The notes beneath the pieces are model-generated. The model was not told where the DNA came from and did not search any database. It saw nothing but the letters and a program-made list of their open reading frames with translations. From JAWUWD01 sp034112085 (lineage in GTDB: Bacteria; Bacteroidota; Bacteroidia; Cytophagales; Cyclobacteriaceae), in NCBI GenBank assembly GCA_034112085.1, contig JAWUWD010000005.1, forward strand, positions 1-60,295: a DNA stretch of 60,295 nt, read 5' to 3'. This document shows positions 26,376 through 35,688 of this stretch, piece by piece; position 1 is the first letter of the stretch; each line of letters starts with the position of its first letter. A program made the position numbers and the translations under genes.

Positions 26376-28745
26376 TTACCCCTGCAAACTTGCCACTACT
26401 TCCTCAATCATTTCATTGTTATAGCTCTTTTTTGCAGCTTTCATATTGATATCTACCCGAATAGCCTTGAGGCCATGAGCCCCTTGTAGCTGCTCAAGCT
26501 CTACCATTTCCACCTCTTTGTTGAGGTAACCTGTTGACTGAAGATATTTCACGTATTTGAGGTATTCGTCAGCCTCTTTGGCCTGCGCATAGACTATCGC
26601 AATCTTACCTGGCTGGGTAAGGCGTTCATTGGTGTCTTTGATATATGCTTTATCGATTCGTTTTTTCACGATCTCATATCGTATATTATAAGCGCCATCT
26701 ACATCAAACTGCTTTTCATCCATGCGGAACCGGATAGCAATGGGCTCACTGTGAACCAATATCAATTGCGCAATATCCATCGACTTGGTTAGTGTTTTCT
26801 TCAAGTTTTCTACAGCGTGAGCTACTTCACACATGGTAATTAGCTGCCACAGTCTGAAATTCTTCAGATATACATTGTCAAAAAGGCGATCCTTCACTAA
26901 GGATTGCCCTAAATACATATTGTACTCGACTCCATCAGTTTTATATTTTTCAAAATAGTGAGGGAATACTTCTTGCGCTTTGACTTGCTGATCATCCAAA
27001 TAATCTGCTATAGTATGATTGATCGCAGTGATACTCTCCTCATAAGCTTTTCTCTTGTTGTATATAACACCAAGTTGTGGGTTGAGTGCATTTTCATATC
27101 CTTCGATAAGCGGCCTCAAAGCTTCATCTTCTTGTTTGAAGTGAGAGAATAACGGCACTATTTCATTTTTCAAGAAATCGAGTACACCTACTTCATCGCC
27201 AGAGTTGAGACCTTTTTTAATTTTACCAGACTCAACCTTCAATCTGTGTTTGATCTCGTCAAGAATTGGCATGTTTTTATAAGCCAAAATATCAGATACT
27301 ACCTTTTCTGCTAAATATAGGTTATCAATCAAATCTTGCTGAATAGCCAAGTTTCTCTCAGATGACGAACCTCGAACATCGGCCATACCATATAACGGAT
27401 ATACGTTATCAAATACAATGTCATCTGGAATAGCTTTTTTTCCCTCTATGCGTTGATGCATTATCTCTGCACTCGCTTCTACAAACTTCCATTCTACCGT
27501 AGGATGAATGGCTGTGAACTCTTCTTGTATGATTGCCCTGATGTCAGTCTCCATGTCAACCATCACGCGCTGAACTGCGGTGCTAAACATGGGTAGTATA
27601 TCCTCTGCTTTGGCTGCAGTAACTGGATTTAATTTCCCTGCATAAGGAGTTCCAAGTTCCAAAATACCAATGACTTCTCCGTCATATATTAAAGGTGCTA
27701 TGGCAATGTTTTTGATCCCACTTTTGATCAACGCGTGTTCGATTGGTGTCTTATTAGGATGGTCCTCTAGATTTTCTACTATTATTGGTTTTTTATTGAT
27801 ATGTAGAAGTTCATAGATAGAGCCTTTATAATCTTCACAAACAAAGTCATTTTGAGTTTCTAACAATATACTTTTCCAGAGCTGGTTTCCATAATTGGAA
27901 ATAGCACTGTTGGCATTGAAAGCTGCCATTCCAATTCGCATCTCAGGAAGCCTAAATAGTGCCCGAATTTTTTGTTGGATTGTAATGAATCGTTCTTCCG
28001 AAAGCACAGCATCTTTTTGTAGTAGGTCATACTTGATCGAAGAAAGCATTTCTTGATCTGTGACATCCATCAATTCAAATATCATGAACCCTTTAAATTC
28101 AAACAAATGGTGTGGCAGGTAATTCAACCAATGATCAACATCATAAAGATTGGATAATAAAAGATTGATGTCATTTTTATCCAGAGAAGGTAATTCACCG
28201 ACACAATTCACATCCAAGAACATGTCGTTGAAGTCTGCTTTATAATTTCTATCCAAATCAGTCGCTGGATCCTTAAAAGTGAAAATGAGTGGGCGATCTT
28301 TCTCTAAGGCTACGCCATAGAATTTGCTTAGAATCATCATACATGCATGAACAACCTTGCCTGTAAATATATCATCTCCCAGAATATTAGTTTTGGGACG
28401 AAAATCCTTACCCATCGGTATCAAATGTGTATAATTGGGTGTTGCATAAAACGCATTCATACTGAAATTCTGCAGTGCCGCCATAGTTTTAGTCTCTACT
28501 GTGGCGGGAGGAAATATGGCTGACATCAAGAACCCTAAAAGTTGTTTGTGCTTAGTGAGCTCTTTTAAATCCTCAATGGGCTTATGCAATGTCGTAGCGG
28601 CATCAATCCGTTTGATAATTTCTTCTGTTGGATAGATTTGAGAAGCGCTAGATAGGTTGTCTTTCCAATACTTTATCAATAATGATAAATCAAGAGTAGT
28701 CTTAAATGGGAATTGCTTATCTATTGTAGTATTTTTATTTGACAT
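26376..28745 (-). CDS. Large GAF-domain cytoplasmic protein
   Basis: 789 residues from ATG 28745 (MSNKNTTIDKQFPFKTTLDL). A GAF domain is visible around residues 290-410: LLETQNDFVCEDYKGSIYEL, KKPIIVENLEDHP, KNIAIAPLIYDGEVIGILEL. The parts before and after are mostly helical with no signal peptide, transmembrane segment or known catalytic motif. Proteins of this length and layout are common in Cytophagales and are simply called GAF-domain proteins. It may sense a small ligand. It is monocistronic, converges with tag (47 bases) and is divergent from the gene at 28887. Confidence 0.75.
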   Translation of the reverse strand: MSNKNTTIDKQFPFKTTLDLSLLIKYWKDNLSSASQIYPTEEIIKRIDAATTLHKPIEDLKELTKHKQLLGFLMSAIFPPATVETKTMAALQNFSMNAFYATPNYTHLIPMGKDFRPKTNILGDDIFTGKVVHACMMILSKFYGVALEKDRPLIFTFKDPATDLDRNYKADFNDMFLDVNCVGELPSLDKNDINLLLSNLYDVDHWLNYLPHHLFEFKGFMIFELMDVTDQEMLSSIKYDLLQKDAVLSEERFITIQQKIRALFRLPEMRIGMAAFNANSAISNYGNQLWKSILLETQNDFVCEDYKGSIYELLHINKKPIIVENLEDHPNKTPIEHALIKSGIKNIAIAPLIYDGEVIGILELGTPYAGKLNPVTAAKAEDILPMFSTAVQRVMVDMETDIRAIIQEEFTAIHPTVEWKFVEASAEIMHQRIEGKKAIPDDIVFDNVYPLYGMADVRGSSSERNLAIQQDLIDNLYLAEKVVSDILAYKNMPILDEIKHRLKVESGKIKKGLNSGDEVGVLDFLKNEIVPLFSHFKQEDEALRPLIEGYENALNPQLGVIYNKRKAYEESITAINHTIADYLDDQQVKAQEVFPHYFEKYKTDGVEYNMYLGQSLVKDRLFDNVYLKNFRLWQLITMCEVAHAVENLKKTLTKSMDIAQLILVHSEPIAIRFRMDEKQFDVDGAYNIRYEIVKKRIDKAYIKDTNERLTQPGKIAIVYAQAKEADEYLKYVKYLQSTGYLNKEVEMVELEQLQGAHGLKAIRVDINMKAAKKSYNNEMIEEVVASLQG

Positions 28746-28814
28746 AATCCTGTGAAATGTTCGTTTCGACCTAACAAAACTTGGTGTTAATAAGTTTACC
28801 AAGGGGCAACTTAT

Positions 28815-28832
28815 CGAGTGTATGTATACTCG
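28815..28832. promoter_or_regulatory. Imperfect dyad in the intergenic region between divergent genes
   Basis: CGAGTGTATGTATACTCG reads almost the same on both strands (8-base arms, one mismatch that would be G-U in RNA). It lies between the GAF gene start (28745) and the + strand gene at 28887, so it could be an operator or a short hairpin. No regulator is known for it. Confidence 0.25.
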
Positions 28833-28886
28833 AAGTCGGATATCTCCGTTTTATATTTTATTGTAATAACATAATTTTAAACACAC

Positions 28887-29441
28887 ATGAAATATTTCAC
28901 CCAGGTTCTCTTAATAACGATGATGTATGCCATGTCCAATTTGGGTTACGGGCAAGTAGTGGGGAAGACTTTCCCAGAGCTGATAGGAGAAACCGTAGAT
29001 GACCAGGTGATCACACTACCTGAAGATAAACAAGATAAATTCACTTTGGTAGGGATGGCTTATTCGAAGAAGTCTGAAGCGGACCTTAGCACTTGGTTTA
29101 GCCCAGTGTATAACAAATTCATCAAAGAAGATGGAGGCGGGCTGTTTGCTGGATTTTCACACGATGTCAATGTTTTTTTTATCCCAATGTTCACAGGAGT
29201 GAATAGTACAGCAAAAGGAACGGCAAAAAATAAGGCAGCTAAGAAAATGGATTCACGACTATTGCCTCATATCCTTTTTTATAAAGGTAAATTAAAGCCA
29301 TACAAGGAGGCGTTAGGATTTGATAAGAGGGATGTTCCTTACTTTTTTGTGATTGACAAATCTGGTAAAATTGTTTTCGCTACTTCGGGGAAATACACAG
29401 AAGATAAAATGGATGAGGTTGAAGAAGCTTTGGATGATTAG
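28887..29441 (+). CDS. Secreted thioredoxin-fold-like protein without CxxC
   Basis: A 184-residue secreted protein with a signal peptide ending near LGYGQ. The mature part has VGKTFPELIGETVDDQVITLPE and KFTLVGMAYSKKSEADLSTW, then PYFFVIDKSGKIVFATSGKYTEDKMDEVEE, which is the order of strands in thioredoxin/redoxin-type domains. The expected CxxC is replaced by YSKKSE, so it should not be a thiol-disulfide oxidoreductase. It recalls the Atp10-type group of redoxin-like proteins, but I hold that comparison loosely. Function unknown. The 58 bases to the next gene (DUF748) allow cotranscription. Confidence 0.6.
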   Translation: MKYFTQVLLITMMYAMSNLGYGQVVGKTFPELIGETVDDQVITLPEDKQDKFTLVGMAYSKKSEADLSTWFSPVYNKFIKEDGGGLFAGFSHDVNVFFIPMFTGVNSTAKGTAKNKAAKKMDSRLLPHILFYKGKLKPYKEALGFDKRDVPYFFVIDKSGKIVFATSGKYTEDKMDEVEEALDD

Positions 29442-29499
29442 CTTTCAAAATTATCCTGCGCAAGACTTTCTCTCAAGATTTTAACCTTACTTTTGCTTG

Positions 29500-31644
29500 A
29501 TGAAGAAAGTAGGATTGGTTCTCACAGCACTTCTTTTAGTGCTGTTTTTTATTATTCCAGATATAGCAGAATATTATATCGAAAGTCACGATGAGGAATT
29601 GATCGGACGAGAGCTTGTCATTGACGATATCGACATCAATTATTTGACTGGTAATGTGACAATAGCGTCACTCTATATGCTGGAGCAAAATGCAAAAGAT
29701 ACTTTTGCTGGTTTTGAACAGCTAGAAGTCAATCTAGGAATCTTATCAAGTATCTCAGGTGAATATTCTATTGAATCTCTTCACCTTATCAATCCTCTTG
29801 TAAGAATAACTGAGTATGACAGCACATTCAACTTTAGTGATTTGATCCCAACATCTGATACTAATGTTTCAGATAGTATAGTAGAAGAAGGCGATCCAGT
29901 GAAGTATAGTGTTGGGTTAGTAAGGATTCGTGGACTGGATGCTAAATATACTGATCGAAACGGGGATGGAGTTCAGTTAGATAGCTTAGGTGTCAATATC
30001 AATCCACTCGCTTGGAATCGACAATTACTTAGTGGAGACTTTTTCATTTCCTTACTAAAGGGAGGTGAAGTTGGGATTGATTTCGAATTGGATATTCCTA
30101 ATGGAGATTACCAAAGTGATATAGAAATCAACAATGTTGAACTGTATCAATTTTCACATTTTATTAGACCATTCGTTAATATTCAGCACTTAGATGGCGC
30201 TTATAGTAATCAACTTTCAGTTAACGGTAACTACTTAAGTGATCCTACAGACCTTACCTTAAAAGGTAGTCTACGATTGGATAATTTTCGACTGCGAGAT
30301 AATTACAGTATTGAACAAATAGCATTCGACTCACTCTACATAGAAATTGATTCGATTGATATGAGGAGTAATCAATACAGGCTGGGACAATTTGCGCTCA
30401 ATTCCTTAGCGATGAATTACGCACTTTACCCTAACACTGATAGCTTCTCCGAATTGTTGTATGAAGCAGATAGTACTGGCCAAGATCAAGAGCAAACTAT
30501 TGATTCAGCAGCAACTCAAGATACTACCAGTATTTACTATAGTATCAACAAAGTTGGGATTACCATGGCATCTTTAGGTTTCGATGATTACACGATGCTC
30601 AATGACTTCAACTACAGCGTAGATGCTATTAGCATTCTGACTGACAGTATAGACTCCTCAGTCCCGCAGTCAGAATTGAAGATCAGTGCATTGCTCAACT
30701 ATAAGGGAGGGCTAAAAACAAAGATAAACTTCGATCTCAATGACCCTAAAAACTTTGCCTATCAAGCAACCTTAGATAGTGTTTCTATGCAGGACTTTAG
30801 CCCATATAGCTTGCAATTCGTAGGAAACCCAATCACAAGAGGATTGATGCACTTTGAAGGTAGCGCTACAACATCTGCTCACTTCCTAAAAAGTGATAAT
30901 CAAATATTGCTTGACCAACTAAAGTTGGGAAGTAGGATCAAACATGCAGAAAGTTATAAACTGCCTGTAAAGACAGCGGTGGGTTTGTTGAAAAACCCTA
31001 AAGGCGAAATTAAAATAAAACTGCCTGTCCGAGGAAATCTTGATGACCCATCATTTAGGGTTGGAAGAACTGTCCTGAATACTTTGAAGAATCTAGTCGT
31101 CAAGACAGTGGCATCTCCGGTTACTGTATTGGGAAAGATCGTTACTAGTTCAGATAAAAATGTTAATGAGATTCCATATCAATATTTGCAAACCCAGTTT
31201 GGGGATGTACAAGTGGATTTGATTGAAAGTGTAGCAAAAAGCATCAATTCGCGCAAAGGGAACGAAGTATCTATCATTCAATATACTAACCCTCCTAAGG
31301 AAAAGGCAGCTATCGCCTTATTTGAGACTAAGAAGAAGTATTATGAAAGTGAAATTGGTTCAGATGGATTTTCCATATCAAAGGCACGGAAAATCTTACC
31401 GATAGATTCAGCTTTTCAGTCATTTGTCAATAGACAAATTTCACAAGATTCAGTGATGAGCCTATCTGATAAATGTATGTTTATTGTAGGAGTGAAGGTG
31501 ATTGATGAAAAATTCACGGAATTAGTGAATAGTAGAAATGAGGCTATACGTCAGTTATTGGGGAGCAATGATATAGTTCGTACGGCAGATTATGATCCTA
31601 ACCAGTTAAAAAATCACCGTTTGGTCTTCAAAGTGATTGAATAG
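29500..31644 (+). CDS. DUF748 / AsmA-like envelope protein
   Basis: 714 residues with one N-terminal membrane helix (GLVLTALLLVLFFIIPDIAEYY) and a large beta-rich periplasmic part. Start at ATG 29500 is preferred to the overlapping TTG 29497. The pattern ELVIDDIDINYLTGNVTIASLYM, FNFSDLIP, then the domain KGGLKTKINFDLNDPKNFAYQ with GNPITRGLMHFEGSATTSAH and SYKLPVKTAVGLLKNPKG is that of DUF748, part of the AsmA/TamB-like group thought to move lipid or limit outer-membrane assembly. No neighbour clarifies its role. Confidence 0.85.
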   Translation: MKKVGLVLTALLLVLFFIIPDIAEYYIESHDEELIGRELVIDDIDINYLTGNVTIASLYMLEQNAKDTFAGFEQLEVNLGILSSISGEYSIESLHLINPLVRITEYDSTFNFSDLIPTSDTNVSDSIVEEGDPVKYSVGLVRIRGLDAKYTDRNGDGVQLDSLGVNINPLAWNRQLLSGDFFISLLKGGEVGIDFELDIPNGDYQSDIEINNVELYQFSHFIRPFVNIQHLDGAYSNQLSVNGNYLSDPTDLTLKGSLRLDNFRLRDNYSIEQIAFDSLYIEIDSIDMRSNQYRLGQFALNSLAMNYALYPNTDSFSELLYEADSTGQDQEQTIDSAATQDTTSIYYSINKVGITMASLGFDDYTMLNDFNYSVDAISILTDSIDSSVPQSELKISALLNYKGGLKTKINFDLNDPKNFAYQATLDSVSMQDFSPYSLQFVGNPITRGLMHFEGSATTSAHFLKSDNQILLDQLKLGSRIKHAESYKLPVKTAVGLLKNPKGEIKIKLPVRGNLDDPSFRVGRTVLNTLKNLVVKTVASPVTVLGKIVTSSDKNVNEIPYQYLQTQFGDVQVDLIESVAKSINSRKGNEVSIIQYTNPPKEKAAIALFETKKKYYESEIGSDGFSISKARKILPIDSAFQSFVNRQISQDSVMSLSDKCMFIVGVKVIDEKFTELVNSRNEAIRQLLGSNDIVRTADYDPNQLKNHRLVFKVIE

Positions 31645-31650
31645 CCCGAG

Positions 31651-31875
31651 TTATATTTGAGTATGTAAATCTCCTTCATCAGAATAGAAATTTTCAAACC
31701 AGTGAAGATAATCTTGGTAGTTGACACAATGATCAATAACCGTTTCTGCCATTTTTATTTTGATAAACTCTACAGCAGGCATCCATTCATCGATTTGTGT
31801 TCTTTGATCGTGAGGCAGGTTATCTAAGTGAATGTAGTTGATACCTTTATAGCTGAGTGCACTTATAGGGGTCAT
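31651..31875 (-). CDS. Small hypothetical protein
   Basis: A 74-residue soluble protein with no signal peptide. It has several Tyr, Trp and acidic residues (IHLDNLPHDQRTQIDEWMPA, DYLHWFENFYSDEGD) and an alpha-helical centre (EFIKIKMAETVIDHCVNYQ). I do not recognise a family. It ends six bases from the convergent DUF748 gene and its start is preceded by a 91-base gap from rluD, so it may be its own unit. The composition looks like a real, small conserved protein rather than random sequence. Confidence 0.6.
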   Translation of the reverse strand: MTPISALSYKGINYIHLDNLPHDQRTQIDEWMPAVEFIKIKMAETVIDHCVNYQDYLHWFENFYSDEGDLHTQI

Positions 31876-31966
31876 TTGATTATTGTTTTATTGATTATAC
31901 AATAATAATGATGCCAGACTACCTTATGGTAACCCCAATGTTATCAAAAAATAAACTTTAGAGGCC

Positions 31967-32995
31967 CTATGTGTGCTTAACGTAGTTGTCCCATTTCTCC
32001 AATACGTCCAAAAAGTCTTGAGGAAGATCTGATTCTAGCTGAATATCTTCTTTTTTGATTGGATGATAAAAACCCAATGACTTCGCGTGAAGTGCCTGTC
32101 TTGGCATTGCCTTGAAGCAGTTGTCAACGAAGGCTTTGTACTTCGTGAATCTTGTACCTTTCAAAATTTTGTCACCACCATAAGTAGCATCATTGAATAA
32201 TGGATGTCCAAGATACTTCATATGTGCCCGTATCTGATGGGTTCTACCTGTCTCAAGGTTGCATTGGACAAGCGTTACATATCTTAAGCGCCTTATGACT
32301 TTGTAGTGTGTGATTGCGTGACGTCCACGACTTCCATCTTCTATGGCTACCGTTATTCTTCTGTCTTTTTCACTTCTACCAAGATTCACATCAATCGTCC
32401 CTTCATCTTTTTCTACTTCGCCCCATACTATAGCATAGTAGGTCCTTTCTATACTGTGATCAAAGAACTGCTTGGCTAAACTCTCCATTGCAACTTTGCT
32501 TTTTGCAATTACCAACAGTCCTGATGTGTTTTTATCTATCCGATGTACGAGACCAGGCCTGCCTTCATTGCCTTCCATTTCTGGAAGATTGTTGAAGTGA
32601 AAGGTTAGCGCATTGACCAATGTGCCACTCCAGTTGCCATGAGCAGGATGCACTACCATTCCTGGCTCTTTATTGACTACCATGAGGTCTTTATCCTCAT
32701 ATATAATATTTACAGGGATGTCTTCCGGGATGACTTCGGTATCTCTTGGAGGCTTAGGAAGTTCCACGGTGATTACATCGCCTGACTTGACTTTGTAATT
32801 TGCCTTTATAGACTCTTCATTGACTTTTACATATCCTTCTTTAATTCCAGCCTGAATACCATTTCTGGTTACATTAGGAAGCCGGGCCATTAGAAATTTA
32901 TCAACTCTAAGTGGTGCTTGATTAGGATCAATTTCAATGCGATGATGCTCATATAGCTCATCATTTTCTTCTAGATCTTCGTATTGGTTTTGCAT
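31967..32995 (-). CDS. rluD: 23S rRNA pseudouridine synthase, RluD type
   Basis: 342 residues from ATG 32995 (MQNQYEDLEEND); the frame extends further 5' but without conservation. An S4 RNA-binding domain covers residues 28-80 (LRVDKFLMARLPNVTRNGIQ) and the catalytic domain follows, with the active-site Asp154 in HRIDKNTSGLLVIAKS, then ERTYYAIVWGEV and LETGRTHQIRAHMKYLGHPL. RluD makes pseudouridines 1911, 1915 and 1917 in E. coli helix 69; the exact target here is assumed. The family consensus HRLDKxTSG is changed to HRIDKNTSG, a mild variation. It is divergent from the PLP enzyme at 33076. Confidence 0.92.
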   Translation of the reverse strand: MQNQYEDLEENDELYEHHRIEIDPNQAPLRVDKFLMARLPNVTRNGIQAGIKEGYVKVNEESIKANYKVKSGDVITVELPKPPRDTEVIPEDIPVNIIYEDKDLMVVNKEPGMVVHPAHGNWSGTLVNALTFHFNNLPEMEGNEGRPGLVHRIDKNTSGLLVIAKSKVAMESLAKQFFDHSIERTYYAIVWGEVEKDEGTIDVNLGRSEKDRRITVAIEDGSRGRHAITHYKVIRRLRYVTLVQCNLETGRTHQIRAHMKYLGHPLFNDATYGGDKILKGTRFTKYKAFVDNCFKAMPRQALHAKSLGFYHPIKKEDIQLESDLPQDFLDVLEKWDNYVKHT

Positions 32996-33075
32996 ATATG
33001 ATGCAAAGATAGTGTTATCACTAATATTTATCATCTGACACTGGCAATTGATTTTCATCTTGATACTTTTGCCTT

Positions 33076-33990
33076 GTGCTTATCCCTCAACAAACGCCCG
33101 TACTTCAGCAAATCAATGAATCATTTCTTGCTGAAAGAGAGGTTATACTTTATTTAAAAAGGGAAGACTTAATTCACCCGTTGGTGTCTGGAAACAAGTG
33201 GAGGAAGCTCAAATACAACCTTTTAGAAGCTAAAAAGTCTGATTATTCCAAAATACTGACTTTTGGTGGAGCATACTCCAACCACATTCACGCTACAGCA
33301 GCCGCAGCCAATTATGAAGGATTTGAATCAATTGGCATTATCAGAAGGGAAGAAAACTTACCTCTTAATGAGACGTTACAGTTTGCTACAGATCAAGGGA
33401 TGAAGCTTCATTATGTCAGTCGTTCTGAATATCGGAATAAAACCGAATCTGATTTTCTTGAAAATCTAAAGAATAGGTTTGGTGATTTTTACCATATACC
33501 GGAAGGTGGCTCCAATGCTTTGGCAGTTGAGGGATGCATGGAAATCAAGGAGAGTATTGATCAAAATTACCAAGTGATTTGTTCGCCAGTGGGAACAGGG
33601 GGTACTTTGGCTGGATTGATAGCTTCGCATGATCAGACTGTTGATATTCTTGGTTTTTCAGCGCTGAAAGGGGAAGGGTTTTTAGATCAAGAAGTGAATA
33701 ATCTACTCTCTAGCCGTACTATCAAATCTAAGTGGAAAATAAATTATGATTATCACTTTGGAGGATATGCTAAAATCAAACCTGAACTTATCGAATTCAT
33801 TAACGTATTTCACAGTAAACATGAGATTGCACTGGACCCAATCTATACTGGCAAAATGATGTTTGGTCTTTATGATTTGATTTCAAAGGGAGATTTTGAA
33901 AAAGGAACCACAATAATAGCCCTACATACGGGAGGGCTTCAGGGGATTAAGGGAATTGAGGGTAGATATCACATTAAACTCCCCAAATAA
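33076..33990 (+). CDS. PLP-dependent ACC deaminase / D-cysteine desulfhydrase family
   Basis: A 304-residue fold-type II PLP enzyme. The PLP lysine is in HPLVSGNKWRKLKYNL near residue 40, and TFGGAYSNHIHATAAA with YSNH binds substrate; the phosphate loop is CSPVGTGGTLAGLIASHD. The family contains 1-aminocyclopropane-1-carboxylate deaminase and D-cysteine desulfhydrase, which cannot be told apart here by eye. The start is a GTG at 33076, because no ATG precedes the conserved N-terminus. Its 3' end overlaps the convergent 2TM gene by 17 bases. Confidence 0.88.
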   Translation: MLIPQQTPVLQQINESFLAEREVILYLKREDLIHPLVSGNKWRKLKYNLLEAKKSDYSKILTFGGAYSNHIHATAAAANYEGFESIGIIRREENLPLNETLQFATDQGMKLHYVSRSEYRNKTESDFLENLKNRFGDFYHIPEGGSNALAVEGCMEIKESIDQNYQVICSPVGTGGTLAGLIASHDQTVDILGFSALKGEGFLDQEVNNLLSSRTIKSKWKINYDYHFGGYAKIKPELIEFINVFHSKHEIALDPIYTGKMMFGLYDLISKGDFEKGTTIIALHTGGLQGIKGIEGRYHIKLPK

Positions 33991-34231
33991 AACTCTTGAT
34001 GCGTTTGTGTCTTTTTAAAAAGTCTATTCCTGAAACCATAAGTGCATGATATATTATCAAGATTGCCCATACTATAGCAATGAAAAATAGACCCCACCTT
34101 TCTGAGAGATTTTGAAAAACATAGTAGATAATCCCAAAGTTTACCAGAAAGTAAATGATCACATGAATCATAAATTCGTTCAGCTTTCTGTAGAGTTCCT
34201 TTGTTTTTTGATGTAGATCTTGATTATCCAT
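33974..34231 (-). CDS. 2TM-domain small membrane protein
   Basis: An 85-residue protein with two membrane helices (FMIHVIIYFLVNFGIIYYVF and WGLFFIAIVWAILIIYHALM) and a basic C-terminus (KRHKRIKSFIWG). This is the 2TM domain common in Bacteroidota, found alone or fused to LytTR and sensor kinases. Its role is not known. It overlaps the end of the PLP enzyme and diverges from the secreted protein gene at 34304. Confidence 0.85.
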   Translation of the reverse strand: MDNQDLHQKTKELYRKLNEFMIHVIIYFLVNFGIIYYVFQNLSERWGLFFIAIVWAILIIYHALMVSGIDFLKRHKRIKSFIWGV

Positions 34232-34303
34232 TATGACTAAAGATAGTAAATATTGCTATTTGGTGCAATTTTTAATTACTTCACAGTCTCGATTGTAACC
34301 GAT

Positions 34304-34822
34304 ATGAAATATATAATTTTACTAATACTTCTTATTACTTCTTCATTTTCTAGTAAGCTTATGAGCCAGTCGGTTGATAAGTTGGAAGAAAGAAATGGGT
34401 TTAAGGATATCAAGTTAGCTACTGAAGTACACTTGTATGAAGGGCTTGAGTATGAAGAAGAAATTCCTGATGAACTATTCAAACTACTGACTGTTTATAA
34501 AAGTAAGAAGGGTTACTATGAGTCTATTGGGTCAATAAAAATACATGATGTAGAGGTACTTGCGTACAATGGTGAGGTGTACAAAATAAAGGTAATTACA
34601 GAAAAGAACCCGAAGCTCTATAGCGGTCTGAAAAAAGCATTTGGGGAGCCTATATTCTCCCCTCGTGGAGACAACTACTATTGGTCAACTGATAATCTCA
34701 ACTTGACTTTTGGTAATAGTTCAAAAACTAAACTTCAACTTGTATATACGTCACATGTGATGAAGGGCAGGTTGAAAAAAGACAAGGAAGAAGAGATCGA
34801 AGATATCTCCGAAGACTTCTAA
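34304..34822 (+). CDS. Secreted hypothetical protein
   Basis: 172 residues from ATG 34304; the preceding in-frame codons are not conserved-looking and the chosen Met begins a signal peptide (MKYIILLILLITSSFSSKLMSQ). The mature chain has DIKLATEVHLYEGLEYEEE and KAFGEPIFSPRGDNYYW, and a highly charged C-terminus (KGRLKKDKEEEIEDISEDF). No family is recognised. It is followed after 11 bases by an SDR gene and may share its message. Confidence 0.65.
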   Translation: MKYIILLILLITSSFSSKLMSQSVDKLEERNGFKDIKLATEVHLYEGLEYEEEIPDELFKLLTVYKSKKGYYESIGSIKIHDVEVLAYNGEVYKIKVITEKNPKLYSGLKKAFGEPIFSPRGDNYYWSTDNLNLTFGNSSKTKLQLVYTSHVMKGRLKKDKEEEIEDISEDF

Positions 34823-34833
34823 TATCATATAAT

Positions 34834-35616
34834 ATGAATCTAGATCTTACAGGAAAAACGGCATTGGTGTGCGGAAGTACGCAAGGAATTGGTAAAGCCA
34901 TAGCTATGGAATTGGCATCAATGGGCGCCAATATTGTGTTGATGGCTCGTAATGAAGGAAAACTTCAAAAGGTGGCTGCAGAATTGCCGAATAACAATCA
35001 AAAGCATCAACATCTTTGTGCGGATTTTTCCGACCCGTCACAAGTCAAAGAAGTTGTCGACAAGTTTGTTCTGCATCAGGATATCGATATTCTTATCAAT
35101 AACACCGGTGGTCCTGCAGGAGGTCAAGCAATAGAAGCTGGACTAGATGAATTTCGTCAGGCATTTAATTCCCACTTGATTTGTAATCAGATTATTGCTC
35201 AAGCAGTAGTGCCTGGCATGAAGAAAACTGGGTTTGGGCGAATTGTAAATATTATTTCGACATCAGTTAAAATGCCCCTTAAAGGGTTGGGAGTATCCAA
35301 TACGATCAGAGGTGCGGTCGCTAACTGGTCAAAAACGCTCTCAATGGAACTCGGGAGCTTTGGAATCACGGTAAACAATGTGCTGCCTGGGGCTACGATG
35401 ACTTCACGATTGGAGTCAATTATCGAGACTAAAGCAAAGAAGCTTGACAAAACAGAGGAAGCTGTGCAAAATGCGATGCTTGGTGAAATTCCGGCTAATC
35501 GATTTGCAGAAGCAGAAGAAGTGGCCAATGCAGCAGCGTTTCTTTGCAGTCCTGCAGCAGGCTATATCAATGGAATCAACATCCCAGTTGATGGCGGGAG
35601 GACAGGGTGTCTCTAG
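34834..35616 (+). CDS. Atypical SDR oxidoreductase lacking the YxxxK pair
   Basis: A 260-residue classical SDR-length protein. The cofactor loop is ALVCGSTQGIGKA (CGSxxGIG in place of TGxxxGIG) and the NNTGGPAGG segment stands where NNAG normally is. The Ser of the active site is in NIISTSVKM, but the following stretch LGVSNTIRGAVANWSK has Ser and Arg where the family has Tyr and Lys (YxxxK). This subset of 3-oxoacyl-reductase-like SDRs recurs in bacteria, so it is not a simple error, but it should not use the standard proton relay. The C-terminal GYINGINIPVDGGRTGC is intact. Substrate unknown. Confidence 0.85.
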   Translation: MNLDLTGKTALVCGSTQGIGKAIAMELASMGANIVLMARNEGKLQKVAAELPNNNQKHQHLCADFSDPSQVKEVVDKFVLHQDIDILINNTGGPAGGQAIEAGLDEFRQAFNSHLICNQIIAQAVVPGMKKTGFGRIVNIISTSVKMPLKGLGVSNTIRGAVANWSKTLSMELGSFGITVNNVLPGATMTSRLESIIETKAKKLDKTEEAVQNAMLGEIPANRFAEAEEVANAAAFLCSPAAGYINGINIPVDGGRTGCL

Positions 35617-35635
35617 TCAATTTGAAAATGTATTG

Positions 35636-35677
35636 ATTTGAAGATGTGAGAATTGACTTATCGTCACATCTTCAAAT
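35636..35677. terminator. 14-bp perfect hairpin between convergent genes
   Basis: ATTTGAAGATGTGA (35636-35649) is exactly repeated in reverse complement at 35664-35677, with a 14-base loop. It lies between the SDR gene ending at 35616 and the convergent Xre gene ending at 35689, so it may stop transcription from both sides. There is no T-run after it, so a Rho-independent action is uncertain. Confidence 0.5.
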
Positions 35678-35688
35678 TGCATCATTAG

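Noticed and set aside
35199..35528. 109-residue antisense frame in the SDR gene
   Set aside because: Antisense of a clear SDR with no independent start signal or motif.
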